DNA of 64,000 nt, from the NCBI GenBank assembly GCA_905221605.1, contig CAJNDS010002804.1:1-64000 (forward strand), written 5' to 3'. The stretch is from Symbiodinium natans (Eukaryota > Sar > Dinophyceae > Suessiales > Symbiodiniaceae). A model generated the notes under the pieces. It worked only from the letters and a program-made list of their open reading frames with translations. It was not told the origin of the DNA and did not search any database. Positions 1-8,939 of the stretch are shown piece after piece; position 1 is the first letter of the stretch; the number at the start of each line of letters is the position of its first letter. Made by a program: the position numbers and the translations under genes.

Positions 1-89
1 AAAGAAAGACCAAAGTATCTGTCCTCACTATGTCTTGAAAAATATAAAATATCATGATTCGCCATGCTCCAATGAAAAACACTACTCAC

Positions 90-1000
90 GCTCTTCGTAC
101 AGCTTGACATGGCCCTTGCCTTGTCCCGCAATTCCTTTTCTGCCTGCGACAGTCGTCGAAGGACCTGCTGCAAGTCCTCCGCCAGCGGCATCTCTGCCGA
201 AAAAGACTCTCCGTCGAGATCTTGCATCTCCATCTTTTGGCAGTGCAAGAAAAGCCTACGTAACCCGAAAACCGTTTCTGCCTCTTTGGGAGAAAGAGGA
301 GAGCCAAGCGCGCCTGGTGCTTCGGAGTACTTGCGATCCCCTAGCAGGGGACGGCCGATACTGGCGAAATGGGCGCGGATCTGATGCACGCGGCCAGTGC
401 GAGGACGCACAGCAAGATAAACAATCTCACAAGGCTCATTCCCGTCTTGGGCCAGGGATCGTATGGACCTGGGTATCGGGTACCTGGCCAAGACTTCATA
501 CAAAGTTTGCGCCTCAAGACCCTGGTCGGAGTCAGAGGGTACCGCTAGTCCAGACACACTCTCACCACGCTTGAGGAGGAGCGGAGTGGTGATCTCACCC
601 TTGGTCCCCACCTCCCCGAGGGATTGGCCCACACAAAGGCAGAGATACCTCTTCCGCACAAGCCGGCTGGAGAATTGTGCTTGAAGCCAATTTGCAGCAG
701 GGGATCCGGCCCTTCCATGGGCGATGACCAGTACACCGGACGTAGGGAGGTCCAGGCGCGAGCAAGTCGTGAACTGGGCCAGGTTCCGTGAGCCCGAAGA
801 TTGAAGGACTCTGTCTGCCAACTGCTTGAGGATCTCCTGCCACCCAAACACAGTGAACAGCATCAATGCTTCCACAATGCTCGACATCGGCTTTCACCGC
901 AGCTGCCGCCGAGTTGCTTCGGTGCTTGCGTCCGGCGGCTTCGCCACTGCGACAATGCCAGGCCGCGCATGCAGGATACTGGGGTATCCTGGCCTGCTCA
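90..1000 (-). CDS. RluA-family RNA pseudouridine synthase, partial
   Basis: Enzymes of this family isomerise specific uridines in rRNA or tRNA to pseudouridine. Read on the minus strand without requiring a start codon, one frame shows the family landmarks in order: an N-terminal 'GIVAVAKPPD' segment (~920-950, usual 'vvdKPaG'), the catalytic block 'SRLDLPTSG' with Asp at 750-752 (family HRLDxxTSG, His replaced by Ser here), and the RNA-binding signature 'RTGRVHQIRAHFASIGRP' near 345-400. The exon ends at a GT donor (GTGAGT read on minus, 84-89), so the gene continues beyond the left edge of the window. An in-frame TGA at 894-896 separates the N-terminal segment from the catalytic core. It could be a small intron, a sequencing error, or a sign that translation starts at the following Met. 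Family assignment is firm; gene integrity is not. Confidence 0.75.
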
Positions 1001-1370
1001 GTGGTCAATCTTTTTCCCACATGGAAGTGCAAAGTCTCCTTACAGTAATCAAACGTGACTTGGTGGCTGTTTTAAGTTAGGGTGCAATTTGGGGGATCCT
1101 TCTATGTAAGAAGTAACAATGGATTCTGTGCGTGAAGGGGAACCTGCTTTTTGACAACCCCTACTTGGAAAATCTTGGAAAGCTGCATCTGGCCTGTCGG
1201 GCAAGCGCCGCAGGTCGTACTGGAGCACAGCGCTTTCGTCAGCGGTGGCCCACTCTTTCCTTTAAAGTTTGCAGGTTCAGATGCACTTCCGAACACTTTT
1301 CTATCCAGTCGGCGACCAAAGCAGCGGCTGGGGTCTGGGGCATTGGGAGGAAGGTGGGGGGGTTGAACCC

Positions 1371-1468
1371 CTGAACCCTCAACTCTGAACCCTAAACCCT
1401 GAACCTGAATCCCTCAACCCTAAACCCCTAATCCATAAACCCTAAACCCTAAACCCTAAACCCTAAAC
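1371..1468. repeat. interstitial telomere-type repeat (CCCTAAA)n, degenerate
   Basis: The tract starts as variants (AACCCTCAACTCTG, GAACCCTG) and becomes four perfect CCCTAAA heptamers at its right end. The stretch 1030-1370 on its left holds no recognisable gene. Confidence 0.85.
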
Positions 1469-1559
1469 AGTAAACACCCAAGACAAAATAAATAGAAATT
1501 GTATGTGGTATCATTCTGAAACAGAGTTTAAGTAAATTAATCAAAAGCGTCTGGGAGAC

Positions 1560-1845
1560 CAAGTGCTCAATTTACTTAAACCCCAAAAGGCCCCGGAGGC
1601 CAGGAGCTGGGAGGCCCCGAAACAGGGCACCGAGCCCCACAACAGGGGCGGGAGACCCCAAAACCCGCAAGGGCCCCAGGAGGGCCCTATAGGCCCAAAT
1701 TAGGCACGGGGAGACCCAAAAGGCTTCCTAGCCCAAGAACAGGCGCCCAGAAAAAAAAAAGCTGGCTCCAAAAAAAACTTTCGCTCAAAACGTTTCGCTC
1801 AAAACGTTATTGTGACCCAAACCCTATACAATTTCTCGACCCTAA
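1560..1845 (+). repeat. dispersed element, copy A (ends near a telomere-type tract)
   Basis: A GGCCC/AGGCCC-rich body is followed by an A-run and the block 'TTCGCTCAAAACG' then 'TTATTGTGACCCAAACCC' and 'TATACAATTTCT'. The same order of blocks recurs at 7955-8215 with minor changes, so this is a dispersed repeat. Both copies lie next to telomere-type DNA. No coding capacity is seen. Confidence 0.6.
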
Positions 1846-1861
1846 CCCTGAGCCATGTTCA

Positions 1862-1990
1862 ACTTGCCTCTCCCCTCCCCCCTTCCTCTCCTCCCCCTTT
1901 CTCCCCTCCTCCCCTCCCCTCCTCCTTCTCCTCCCCTCCTCCCCTCCTCATCCCCTCATCCCCTCCTCGTCGCCTCCTCCCTCACCCCCC
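1862..1990 (+). repeat. polypyrimidine (CCCCTCCT) low-complexity tract
   Basis: About 130 bases consist almost only of C and T on the plus strand. ORFs across it (Pro/Ser-rich) are composition artefacts. Confidence 0.8.
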
Positions 1991-2421
1991 AGCATTTCCC
2001 CTCTCGACAAACACCGAGAAACAACCAGAAGGAGAGAGAAAGGCCAGATTCCAGCGCTGAAAAAACTTTCTTAGACATGAACCCACTTGCTATGCCATTT
2101 CGTCTGCATCACCAGGGGCTGGCATGTGCATGGAGGGTGCTCATCAGCCCAAGGGGCCCCTGCGTGCGCCAGCTCCTGGGTCCTCCGCAAAGGGCAGCCC
2201 TGGGGTATGGCACGTTTTCTCTTACGCCGGGAGCGGAACCGTTCTGTCTTTACATTGATTCTTTTCTGCAGGGTGGGCACGTGCTCCTTTTGGACCCCTC
2301 GGCCGGCCTTGTTGACGTTTTTGAAGCGGGAGATGCTTCTGCCCAGAACCAGCCCCGCCGTCCCAGGAGGGAACGGGGCCGAGGGAAGGACACCAGCTCG
2401 ACCAAAACACGTGCCCACGCA

Positions 2422-2448
2422 GACACACACACACACACACACACACAC
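2422..2448. repeat. (AC)n microsatellite
   Basis: Thirteen perfect AC dinucleotides. The surrounding 2071-2630 holds no recognisable domain in any frame. Confidence 0.9.
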
Positions 2449-2629
2449 CAAACCAAAAGACGACCACAGCAAACACGCCCAGACGTCTACAAAATCTGAG
2501 CCAGGGAGACTGAAATGTAAAAAGCCTTTGAAAGAGCCCGTGAGTAAACACAAGCAAACCGTTTCTGCAGCTTGTGACCGTGCATCAATGCGCTCGCTCA
2601 AGATTGAAGCATTCTTTTTTGGCATGCAG

Positions 2630-3079
2630 CTACGGCAACGGCTTGAAGAAAAGTCCACCGGCCAGAGACACAGCTCTGCTGCGCCTGTCTGACTTCAGGC
2701 TGGCCTTCAGCCCATCAAGTGATCTGGCATGGAAAGACTGCCAAAAATCACGGATTTTGAAGGCGAGGAAAAGCACAACGCTTCGCGCCACGGTGCTTGC
2801 ACCTGTAGGCTTGCACTCCGCCTGAAAATCTCGCCCTGACAGCAGTGCTTTCCTGATGCACGGCGCTGCCTCCTTGCTGAGCCGCAGCTCCCGAAAGGGC
2901 AAGAAAATTTTGCCCAGGTTGAGACGCTTTTTCGCAAAGCTTCGCCCTTCATAGGGACGCCTTGCGTTCAAGTGGCAACGGGGCTCCAAGAGCTTGCTGC
3001 CTAAATGTTTAGTGAAACGCATCGCACGCAGCCCTAGGCCGGCGCCCTGGAGCAGGTCACGACTCAGAGCGTCCACCGC
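2630..3079 (-). other. possible downstream exon of the RdRP gene
   Basis: A minus-strand frame runs open from an AG|G acceptor-like site at 3079/3080. It begins 'AVDALSRDLLQG' and goes on for about 145 residues rich in Arg, Lys and Leu. It lies 400 bases downstream of the RNA-dependent RNA polymerase catalytic exon on the same strand, where the missing C-terminal part should be. No C-terminal RdRP motif could be recognised, so it may equally be an unrelated ORF. Confidence 0.25.
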
Positions 3080-3486
3080 CTAAGCACAAAAAAGCGCACC
3101 CGTGCCCAAACCGTGGAACACCTAAAAGTTAACTGGACTTGCCTTGCAACATGTCCGGTCAGTTTGGGCGCCCGCTGCTGCTGAGTTTTTCTTCGGCGCG
3201 TCGTAGGCCTGCAGCATTACACGATTATTACAGCACGCGCGAGCGGAAAAAACACACGAATCTCATGCGGAAGTGCACACGTAACGTTCTGTCGCAAAGA
3301 TTCCCGAAGCATAATGTTTTGTTACATGGCTGTATTCCGAACTTCCTGTTCCTTGACACGCAGCACTGGCTCTAATTAAAGCATTGTACTTGTGGCAACC
3401 AACACAAACTTACACCCCGTTCTTTGCACCCATGGCCTTGTGCGCCACGTACCCCAGTTGAACTGCCAGCGGCAGCCGCCCAGAGC

Positions 3487-5590
3487 TTATCGGCCGCCGC
3501 GCAGTCCAGACTGCCAGCTGCGGTGGTGGAGGCCATCTGGCGCGTTGGCGACAAACTCCAGCAAGTCCCTGTCCGAGGAAAAGAACACCACGTCCCCATC
3601 GTAGTCGCCGCCAGCCAGGGCGAGCACACCCATGCCCTTGCAACTGCATATGATGCAGTTGTTGGGAACAAGAGTGGCGTCGTCGGGCAGTGGCACGCTC
3701 TCCCAGATTTCGATATCTGACGGGAGCATCACTGGGTTGCGCCACACCGCCACGGGGCCAGTAATGCAGCGGCCTTCACGGATAATGTGGCATTGCTGTG
3801 GCTCTTCTAGCTTGCCCCATAAGTCTGGCAAAGCAAAGCAAGCGCCACCCACACCTCGAAGACGCAACTGCGGCTTCTTTTGCTGCCTGCGCGCTGCAGC
3901 AAGAAAGCGCCGGCCACCGCGCAGAAGCGCTTCCTTTGTCCCTAACTCGGGCAGCGACCAGGGCTGCGGAAGGTCCACAGTTGTGTGAAGATGCTCCAGG
4001 GGAGTGGGATCCTCGATGTGGGCAACATACGTCAACTTCACGCGGTGCTGCGGAATGAAGTTGCGTGTTGGGTTGCTGGACACAGGGCGCGAAGCAGGCG
4101 TCCCAAGTGCCGTCATGGCGATGCCGGGGCTGTGTTCAGGAGGCCCGCGTGCAAAGCCCCAGCTTTCGGCCTCCATGGCGTCTGCAGTGTCTGCCCTGCG
4201 ACTTCTGCAGAAGTCGCGCAGGTCTGCCATTGCGCTCAGCCTGGCCGCCCGTGTGGGAAGGAGGCAAGCTCGCATCCCAAGTGCCGCGCAAAGCTGTGCA
4301 TTCAGTTTGGGCTGGCCTTGCGGGGCGGCAGTGGACTGCACAACGTCCAGCTCTTGAGAAAAAGATGAAAATTCGGCAGAAGGTTTGAAGCGGATCTTCT
4401 CGCACGACTTACGGATGTACATGACATCCTCATCTGTCTCAATGACCACGAACATTCCCTTGACGATCAAAGCATCTCCAGTGGCTGCGTCCCTCACTAG
4501 CCCACGAAATTGATAAGCATCGTAGACTCCTTGTCTAACCTGCTCGCCAGATACAAGGTTCAGCTTGCGGGCAAGTTTCAAACTGATCTCTGCAAAACCA
4601 TCAGTGAGGACATCGCCTTTGGGCATTTTGATGTCTTCGACAATGTGGACAGCTACGTCAGCTACGTCACCAAGATCGTAGGGCGTGGATGGGCTCGCGA
4701 GCAACGGAAGGCGACTGTAAAAGTCTTGCAAAGTGCAGCGCGCCTGTAGCTCCGCAACAAGTCGGCTTGCGCTGAGCGGCTGGCTGCTGTAGTAGCAGTG
4801 GCCCTTCTCAACCTTGCTAAATAGGAGTTGTAGCCACTCCGGCTGGCAACTATGCTGCGTTGCCCACCGCAGCAGCGACCAGGGCTTCATCCTGCGCGTG
4901 CCCCATGAAGCTGTCCAAATGTCAGCATCTAGGTCACGTGAGAGCTGGCTGCTTGTCTTCTCCTGGCGCGGAGCTTGTTTGGAGCGACGGCGGACGGCAG
5001 CAGGCCCCACTGGTCCCGGGCGTGGGTGGCCAGCGGCTGGGCGCTCAGGCAGCTCTTCAGGCTCCCCTTGCGGTGTTTCAAAGACATAGACGTTGGCATC
5101 GCTCAGGAGCTCCTCCCTTTGCTGCGCGTTGAAGGCCCAGAAGTGGCCAGACAGCTTGGCCACACGCACCAACCTGCGCAGTTTCCGGCGCATGGTCTTT
5201 GTGCACCTGGCCTTCAATTGCTGCTGCAGGGATGCCAGGTCCAAGGTGCGCTGCATGATGAGCGTCAGGCTGCTGTCGCTGATGCTGCTGAGCTTCCGCT
5301 TGAACTTCTGCATCGGCGTCTCCTCCACGAAGGCTTTCCGCAACTCTTCCGTCTTGAGGAGCTCCTCCAAGAAGTTGTCGTCCACGACAACCTCTGCCAA
5401 TGGTGGTTGGGCCCTGGCCAGAAGGTCTCGTGCCCAAGAGTTGTCCCGCTGCCGGGGTTCCTGCAAGAATCACACGCGCCACCCATGTTTAGCCAGCTTG
5501 CCACTTTGTTCTTGCTTACTTTGGAAAAGCCCGCCTCTTCTGCGTCAGACACGACGCCTTGCTGGTTACGCCGCGCCTCCTGCTGACATC
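3487..5590 (-). CDS. cellular RNA-dependent RNA polymerase (RDR/QDE-1 type), catalytic exon plus one upstream exon
   Basis: Cellular RdRPs copy single-stranded RNA into double-stranded RNA and feed Dicer/Argonaute silencing. The large exon (3487-5460) encodes about 657 residues. Its C-terminal third has the family's double-psi beta-barrel signatures in order: 'GPVAVWRNPVMLPSDIEIW', a Leu/Val strand, then 'ALAGGDYDGDVVFF'. The DYDGD triad of Asp codons (3592-3606, residues 621/623/625 of the ORF) matches the catalytic DxDGD. The N-terminal half is charged and not assigned. The apparent start 'MQ' lies in an intron: minus-strand GTAAGC donor at 5514-5519 and TTGCAG|G acceptor at 5460/5461 bound a 59-nt intron, and an upstream exon ('NQQGVVSDAEEAGFSK') ends at 5520. 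Family members usually exceed 1000 residues, so exons are missing at both ends. This is the cellular silencing enzyme, not a viral RdRP. Confidence 0.9.
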
Positions 5591-5812
5591 TCTGCGTTGC
5601 CAGGATTAAGATAATAGAGATAGAGACTATAGAACGAACTGTTGAGTAGGGAAACATAGCTATTCAATGATGCAAAATCAATTGCTGTGTGATCTGAAAA
5701 ACCGAGTCAGGAGAAACAGAGTTACGGCAAAGGCAACATGAGAGCAACTATAGATCGATATGGAAAGAAGAATCGATAGCGGCCAAGCGATCCGGAATGT
5801 GACGCTGGAGTG

Positions 5813-6205
5813 AGACAAACCCCAGCTGGAAAGCTTATCGCCAACCAATTAAGGAGAATCCCAGGCGACTCGGCTGCAAATCCTAGCTTTCCAGTGTCGC
5901 CAGCCATTCCTAGAGAATCCAGGCGACTGGCTGCAATCGGCTGCAAATGCCAGCTGGAAAGCTTGTCACCAATCAATTAAGGAAAATCCCAGGCGACTGG
6001 GCTGCAAATTCCCAGTGAACGAAAATATCGCCAACCGGCGAAGGAGAATCCCAGGTGACTTGGCTGCAAATCGTAGCTGGAAAGCTTATCCCCATCCTAT
6101 TAAGGAGAATCCCAGGCGATTCGGCTGCAAATCCCAGCAGGAAACCGATTAAAGAGAATCGCAGGCGACTGGGCTGCAAACCCCAGCTGGAAAGCTTATC
6201 GAGTG
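5813..6205 (+). repeat. degenerate ~62-bp tandem repeat, about 6.5 units
   Basis: Each unit carries 'CAGCTGGAAAGCTTAT', 'CCAATTAAGGAGAATCCC' and 'AGGCGACTCGGCTGCAAAT' in the same order, with substitutions and small deletions. The array separates the RdRP gene from the nuclease gene. The flanks 5590-5812 and 6206-6480 show no gene. Confidence 0.85.
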
Positions 6206-6480
6206 CCATGCACCGATCTGCCCAAGGCCTTCGAAAAAGTCGCGACGGCTCGAAACTGAGGGCCAGTTTCACCTTGCAAGATATTGAACTAACTGTAGCA
6301 CAACGACAAAGACTCCAACAGCACGGTCCAAAACAAGCTCGTGTCTTTTTTTGAAACCATAACAAAAGAATGTCAGAAAGGAATCTGCGCAGGCATATGT
6401 GTGCATCGCTTCATGCTGACAGCGTCTCCTGGATCAAGACAAGTTTGAAACCCATCGCGTTATCGTAGAGAAGAACAGCC

Positions 6481-7605
6481 ATGCCACCCATCGAAGATTG
6501 CGCGCCATCCCCAGCCACAAAGCTACGGAAGCTGGACACCATGCAGCAAAATCCGGTGAATCTGAAGCTGCTGGGAGTGGACATCGTGCTGCCCAAGCAA
6601 ATTGCGAGTCACGAACACCTATCCTCCTTTCCAGAACGTCCTCGCGAACTACCAGCCACAATTCCCGACCACTTCGTGAAGGACACCCTGGCAGAATTAA
6701 ACACGCACCCGCGAGACAGAAATATCAGCTTCCAAGCAGACGACTACGTATACTTCTGGAAAGGAAAGCGTGTGTCCAAATCAGTCACCCAATTGATTCA
6801 CAAATTCACCGCACCGTTCTGCGAAGAACAGGTCATCAGTTCAACGCGAGAAAGCTGCAACTGGCCTCGCCCCGGCTACCTGAAGACCACGCTTTCAGAA
6901 AGCCAGAAGAATAAGCTGCAGAAGATACCCGGCGGCAAAGAACTTCTCGCGGAGCTCCAGCGACCAGAACGAGACGAACTCAAAGTATGTCGTCTGGCCT
7001 TCAAACTGCGTGCAAACCACGCGAGCAATCCAGATAAGGATGCAGATATAGCATGTGCTCTGACAGAACTCGGTCTCTCTCGGGAAGAAATCATACACAA
7101 GTGGGAGAAAGCACGACAGGATGGAGCAAAAGAAGGCACATGGATGCACGCACAATTCCAGTGCCTGCTCAATGGTGGCTCAGTTCCCGCAAAAACCACC
7201 GAAGTGTTCCTCCTGTCACAATTTCTGCGGTTGCAAGCCAACACGAAGGCGTGGCAAGTCTACGCGGACAGCGAAGACCTGGCTGGCAGCATCGACTACG
7301 TGGCTAAAAGGCCAGACAGCAGCGTAATCATCGTGGATTGGAAACGCACAAGTCCACATCGGCTCCAACGTCAGGCTTGCAACAAGTTCATGCGAACGCC
7401 ACTGAGCCATGTCCCCGACTGCACCCTGTGGCATTACCGCCTCCAGCTCAACGTGTACAAGTTCATACTGGAAAAGTACTATGGAGAAGCCGTTTCCGAC
7501 ATGTACATAGTGGGAACCAATCCCGAATACAGAGACCAACCGTTCATAGACAACGTTCCCACAATGGACGTCGAGACAAAGACTCTCCTAGCGAACGCGC
7601 GGTGA
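6481..7605 (+). CDS. PD-(D/E)XK nuclease, RecB/MGME1-like
   Basis: A 374-residue intronless ORF. The C-terminal half has the RecB-type nuclease core: His223 in 'GTWMHAQF', Asp272 in 'GSIDYV', Asp286-Trp-Lys288 in 'IVDWKRT', and the family's QxxxY helix as Gln322...Tyr326 in 'QLNVYKF'. These are the expected metal-binding and catalytic residues in the right order and spacing. The N-terminal half contains 'YVYFWKGKRVSKSVTQLIHKF', which resembles the segment preceding the core in mitochondrial-exonuclease (MGME1)-type and viral relatives. No targeting signal is obvious. The substrate is probably DNA ends, but this is inferred from the family. The lack of introns, the flanking repeats and a broken partial duplicate just downstream suggest a multicopy, possibly retroposed or element-borne gene. 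Confidence 0.75.
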   Translation: MPPIEDCAPSPATKLRKLDTMQQNPVNLKLLGVDIVLPKQIASHEHLSSFPERPRELPATIPDHFVKDTLAELNTHPRDRNISFQADDYVYFWKGKRVSKSVTQLIHKFTAPFCEEQVISSTRESCNWPRPGYLKTTLSESQKNKLQKIPGGKELLAELQRPERDELKVCRLAFKLRANHASNPDKDADIACALTELGLSREEIIHKWEKARQDGAKEGTWMHAQFQCLLNGGSVPAKTTEVFLLSQFLRLQANTKAWQVYADSEDLAGSIDYVAKRPDSSVIIVDWKRTSPHRLQRQACNKFMRTPLSHVPDCTLWHYRLQLNVYKFILEKYYGEAVSDMYIVGTNPEYRDQPFIDNVPTMDVETKTLLANAR

Positions 7606-7669
7606 GGAGCAACAAAAAGCAAAACCTGCATGTGTTCTGCTCACATCAATCCGGGTTCCAGCGCGCTGT

Positions 7670-7771
7670 CGTGGATTGGAAACCACAAGTCCATATTGGC
7701 TCCAACGATAGACGTGCAACAAGTTCATGCGAACGCCACTGAGCCATGTCCCCGACTGCACCCTGTGGCAC
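7670..7771 (+). pseudogene. partial duplicate of the nuclease active-site region
   Basis: About 100 bases match 7332-7432 of the nuclease gene, including the codons for the D-W-K motif, the Asn-Lys-Phe-Met segment and the 'CTLWH' segment. There is a one-base deletion after GGAAAC and several substitutions. It starts 65 bases after the nuclease stop codon and has no independent start, so it is a fossil duplication. Confidence 0.85.
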
Positions 7772-7954
7772 TATTCCAACGCCCTGCCAAAAAAAACTGC
7801 AGCGCTTCCCCTCTAGGATTTCAGTGCTCTGCCAGAAAACGAGCAGCACTTCCCCCTTAGACAGGCGCCCAGTAATAGCCAAAAAGAAGCACTCTGCCAA
7901 AAATGCGGCTCCAGCCCCCTCCAGCCCCTCCAGCCCCTCCCTCCAGCCCCTCCA

Positions 7955-8215
7955 CCCCAAAACAGCTCCAAAACAAGGCCGTGGGAGGCCCAGAAGGCCC
8001 CAACAAGCTCCAGGAGGCCAAAGGATGCCAAGAAGCCACAAAGCCCCAAGGCCCCAAATCAGGCCCCGGGCCTCCCGAGGCTCGCCCCTGCCACCCAGCC
8101 CCCCACCCTTCCAAAATAAAAATGTGGTTCCAAAAAAAAGAGTTTCGGTCAAAACGTTTCGGTCAAAACTTTCGCTCAAAACGTTATTGGGACCCAAACC
8201 CTATACAATTTCTAT
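7955..8215 (+). repeat. dispersed element, copy B
   Basis: A CCCAAGGCCCC-type body, an A-rich run, then a duplicated 'TTTCGGTCAAAACG' and the block 'ACGTTATTGGGACCCAAACC' leading into 'TATACAATTTCTA'. It is the counterpart of 1560-1845 and runs straight into perfect CCCTAAA repeats. Confidence 0.65.
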
Positions 8216-8441
8216 AAACCCTAAACCCTAAACCCTAAACCCTAAACCCTAAACCCTAAACCCTAAACCCTAAACCCTAAACCCTAAACCCTAAACCCTA
8301 AACCCTAAACCCTAAACCCTAAACCCTAAACCCTAAACCTAAACCCTAAACCCTAAACCCTAAACCCTAACCCTAAACCCTAAACCCTAAACCCTAAACC
8401 CCAAACCCTAAACCCTAAACCCTAAACCCTAAACCCTAACC
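8214..8441 (+). repeat. long interstitial telomere-type tract, (CCCTAAA)n
   Basis: About 32 heptamers, nearly perfect, with three or four variants (CCTAAA, CCCTAA, CCCCAAA). Confidence 0.95.
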
Positions 8442-8475
8442 TCCGGCTACAGCTACACAGCACCGGTCTGGGGCT

Positions 8476-8552
8476 TGCCCTAAAAACCCTAAAAACCCTA
8501 AAAACCCTAAAAACCCTAAAAACCCTAAAAACCCTAAAAACCCTAAAAACCC
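8476..8552 (+). repeat. (CCCTAAAAA)n variant repeat
   Basis: Nonamers with two extra A compared with the telomere heptamer, about eight in a row, separated from the main tract by ~35 unique bases. Confidence 0.9.
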
Positions 8553-8643
8553 TGAAAAAAACCGCAAACTGATCCAAAGGATCCATCTCCAGCGCGCTTG
8601 GCGGAGGAGCTGCTGCGCTGCGCCCACGCCTTGAATCTGCGAG

Positions 8644-8815
8644 GGGGTTTAGGGTTTAGGGTTTAGGGTTTAGGGTTTAGGGTTTAGGGTTTAGGGTTTA
8701 GGGTTTAGGGTTTAGGGTTTAGGGTTTAGGGTTTAGGGTTTAGGGTTTATGGTTAGGGTTTAGGGTTTAGGGTTTAGGGTTTAGGGTTTAGGGTTTAGGG
8801 TTTAGGGTTTAGGGT
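8644..8815 (-). repeat. telomere-type tract in opposite orientation, (TTTAGGG)n
   Basis: About 24 heptamers in TTTAGGG orientation with one TTTATGG variant. Together with 8214-8441 it makes an outward-pointing pair around ~200 bases. Confidence 0.95.
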
Positions 8816-8939
8816 CTAGAGGGTCATTGTTCTAGCATTCATTCCAGGCTTAGGGAAAAAAACCCACCCGCCCAAAGAATCCCATAACATTAAGAAAATA
8901 CACGGTTTTCATTTTACTCCAGATGGTTTAAGCCCTAAG

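Noticed and set aside
1855-2499. 214-residue Pro/Ser-rich ORF
   Set aside because: Caused by the CT-rich tract and the (AC)n repeat; no domain and no conserved start context.
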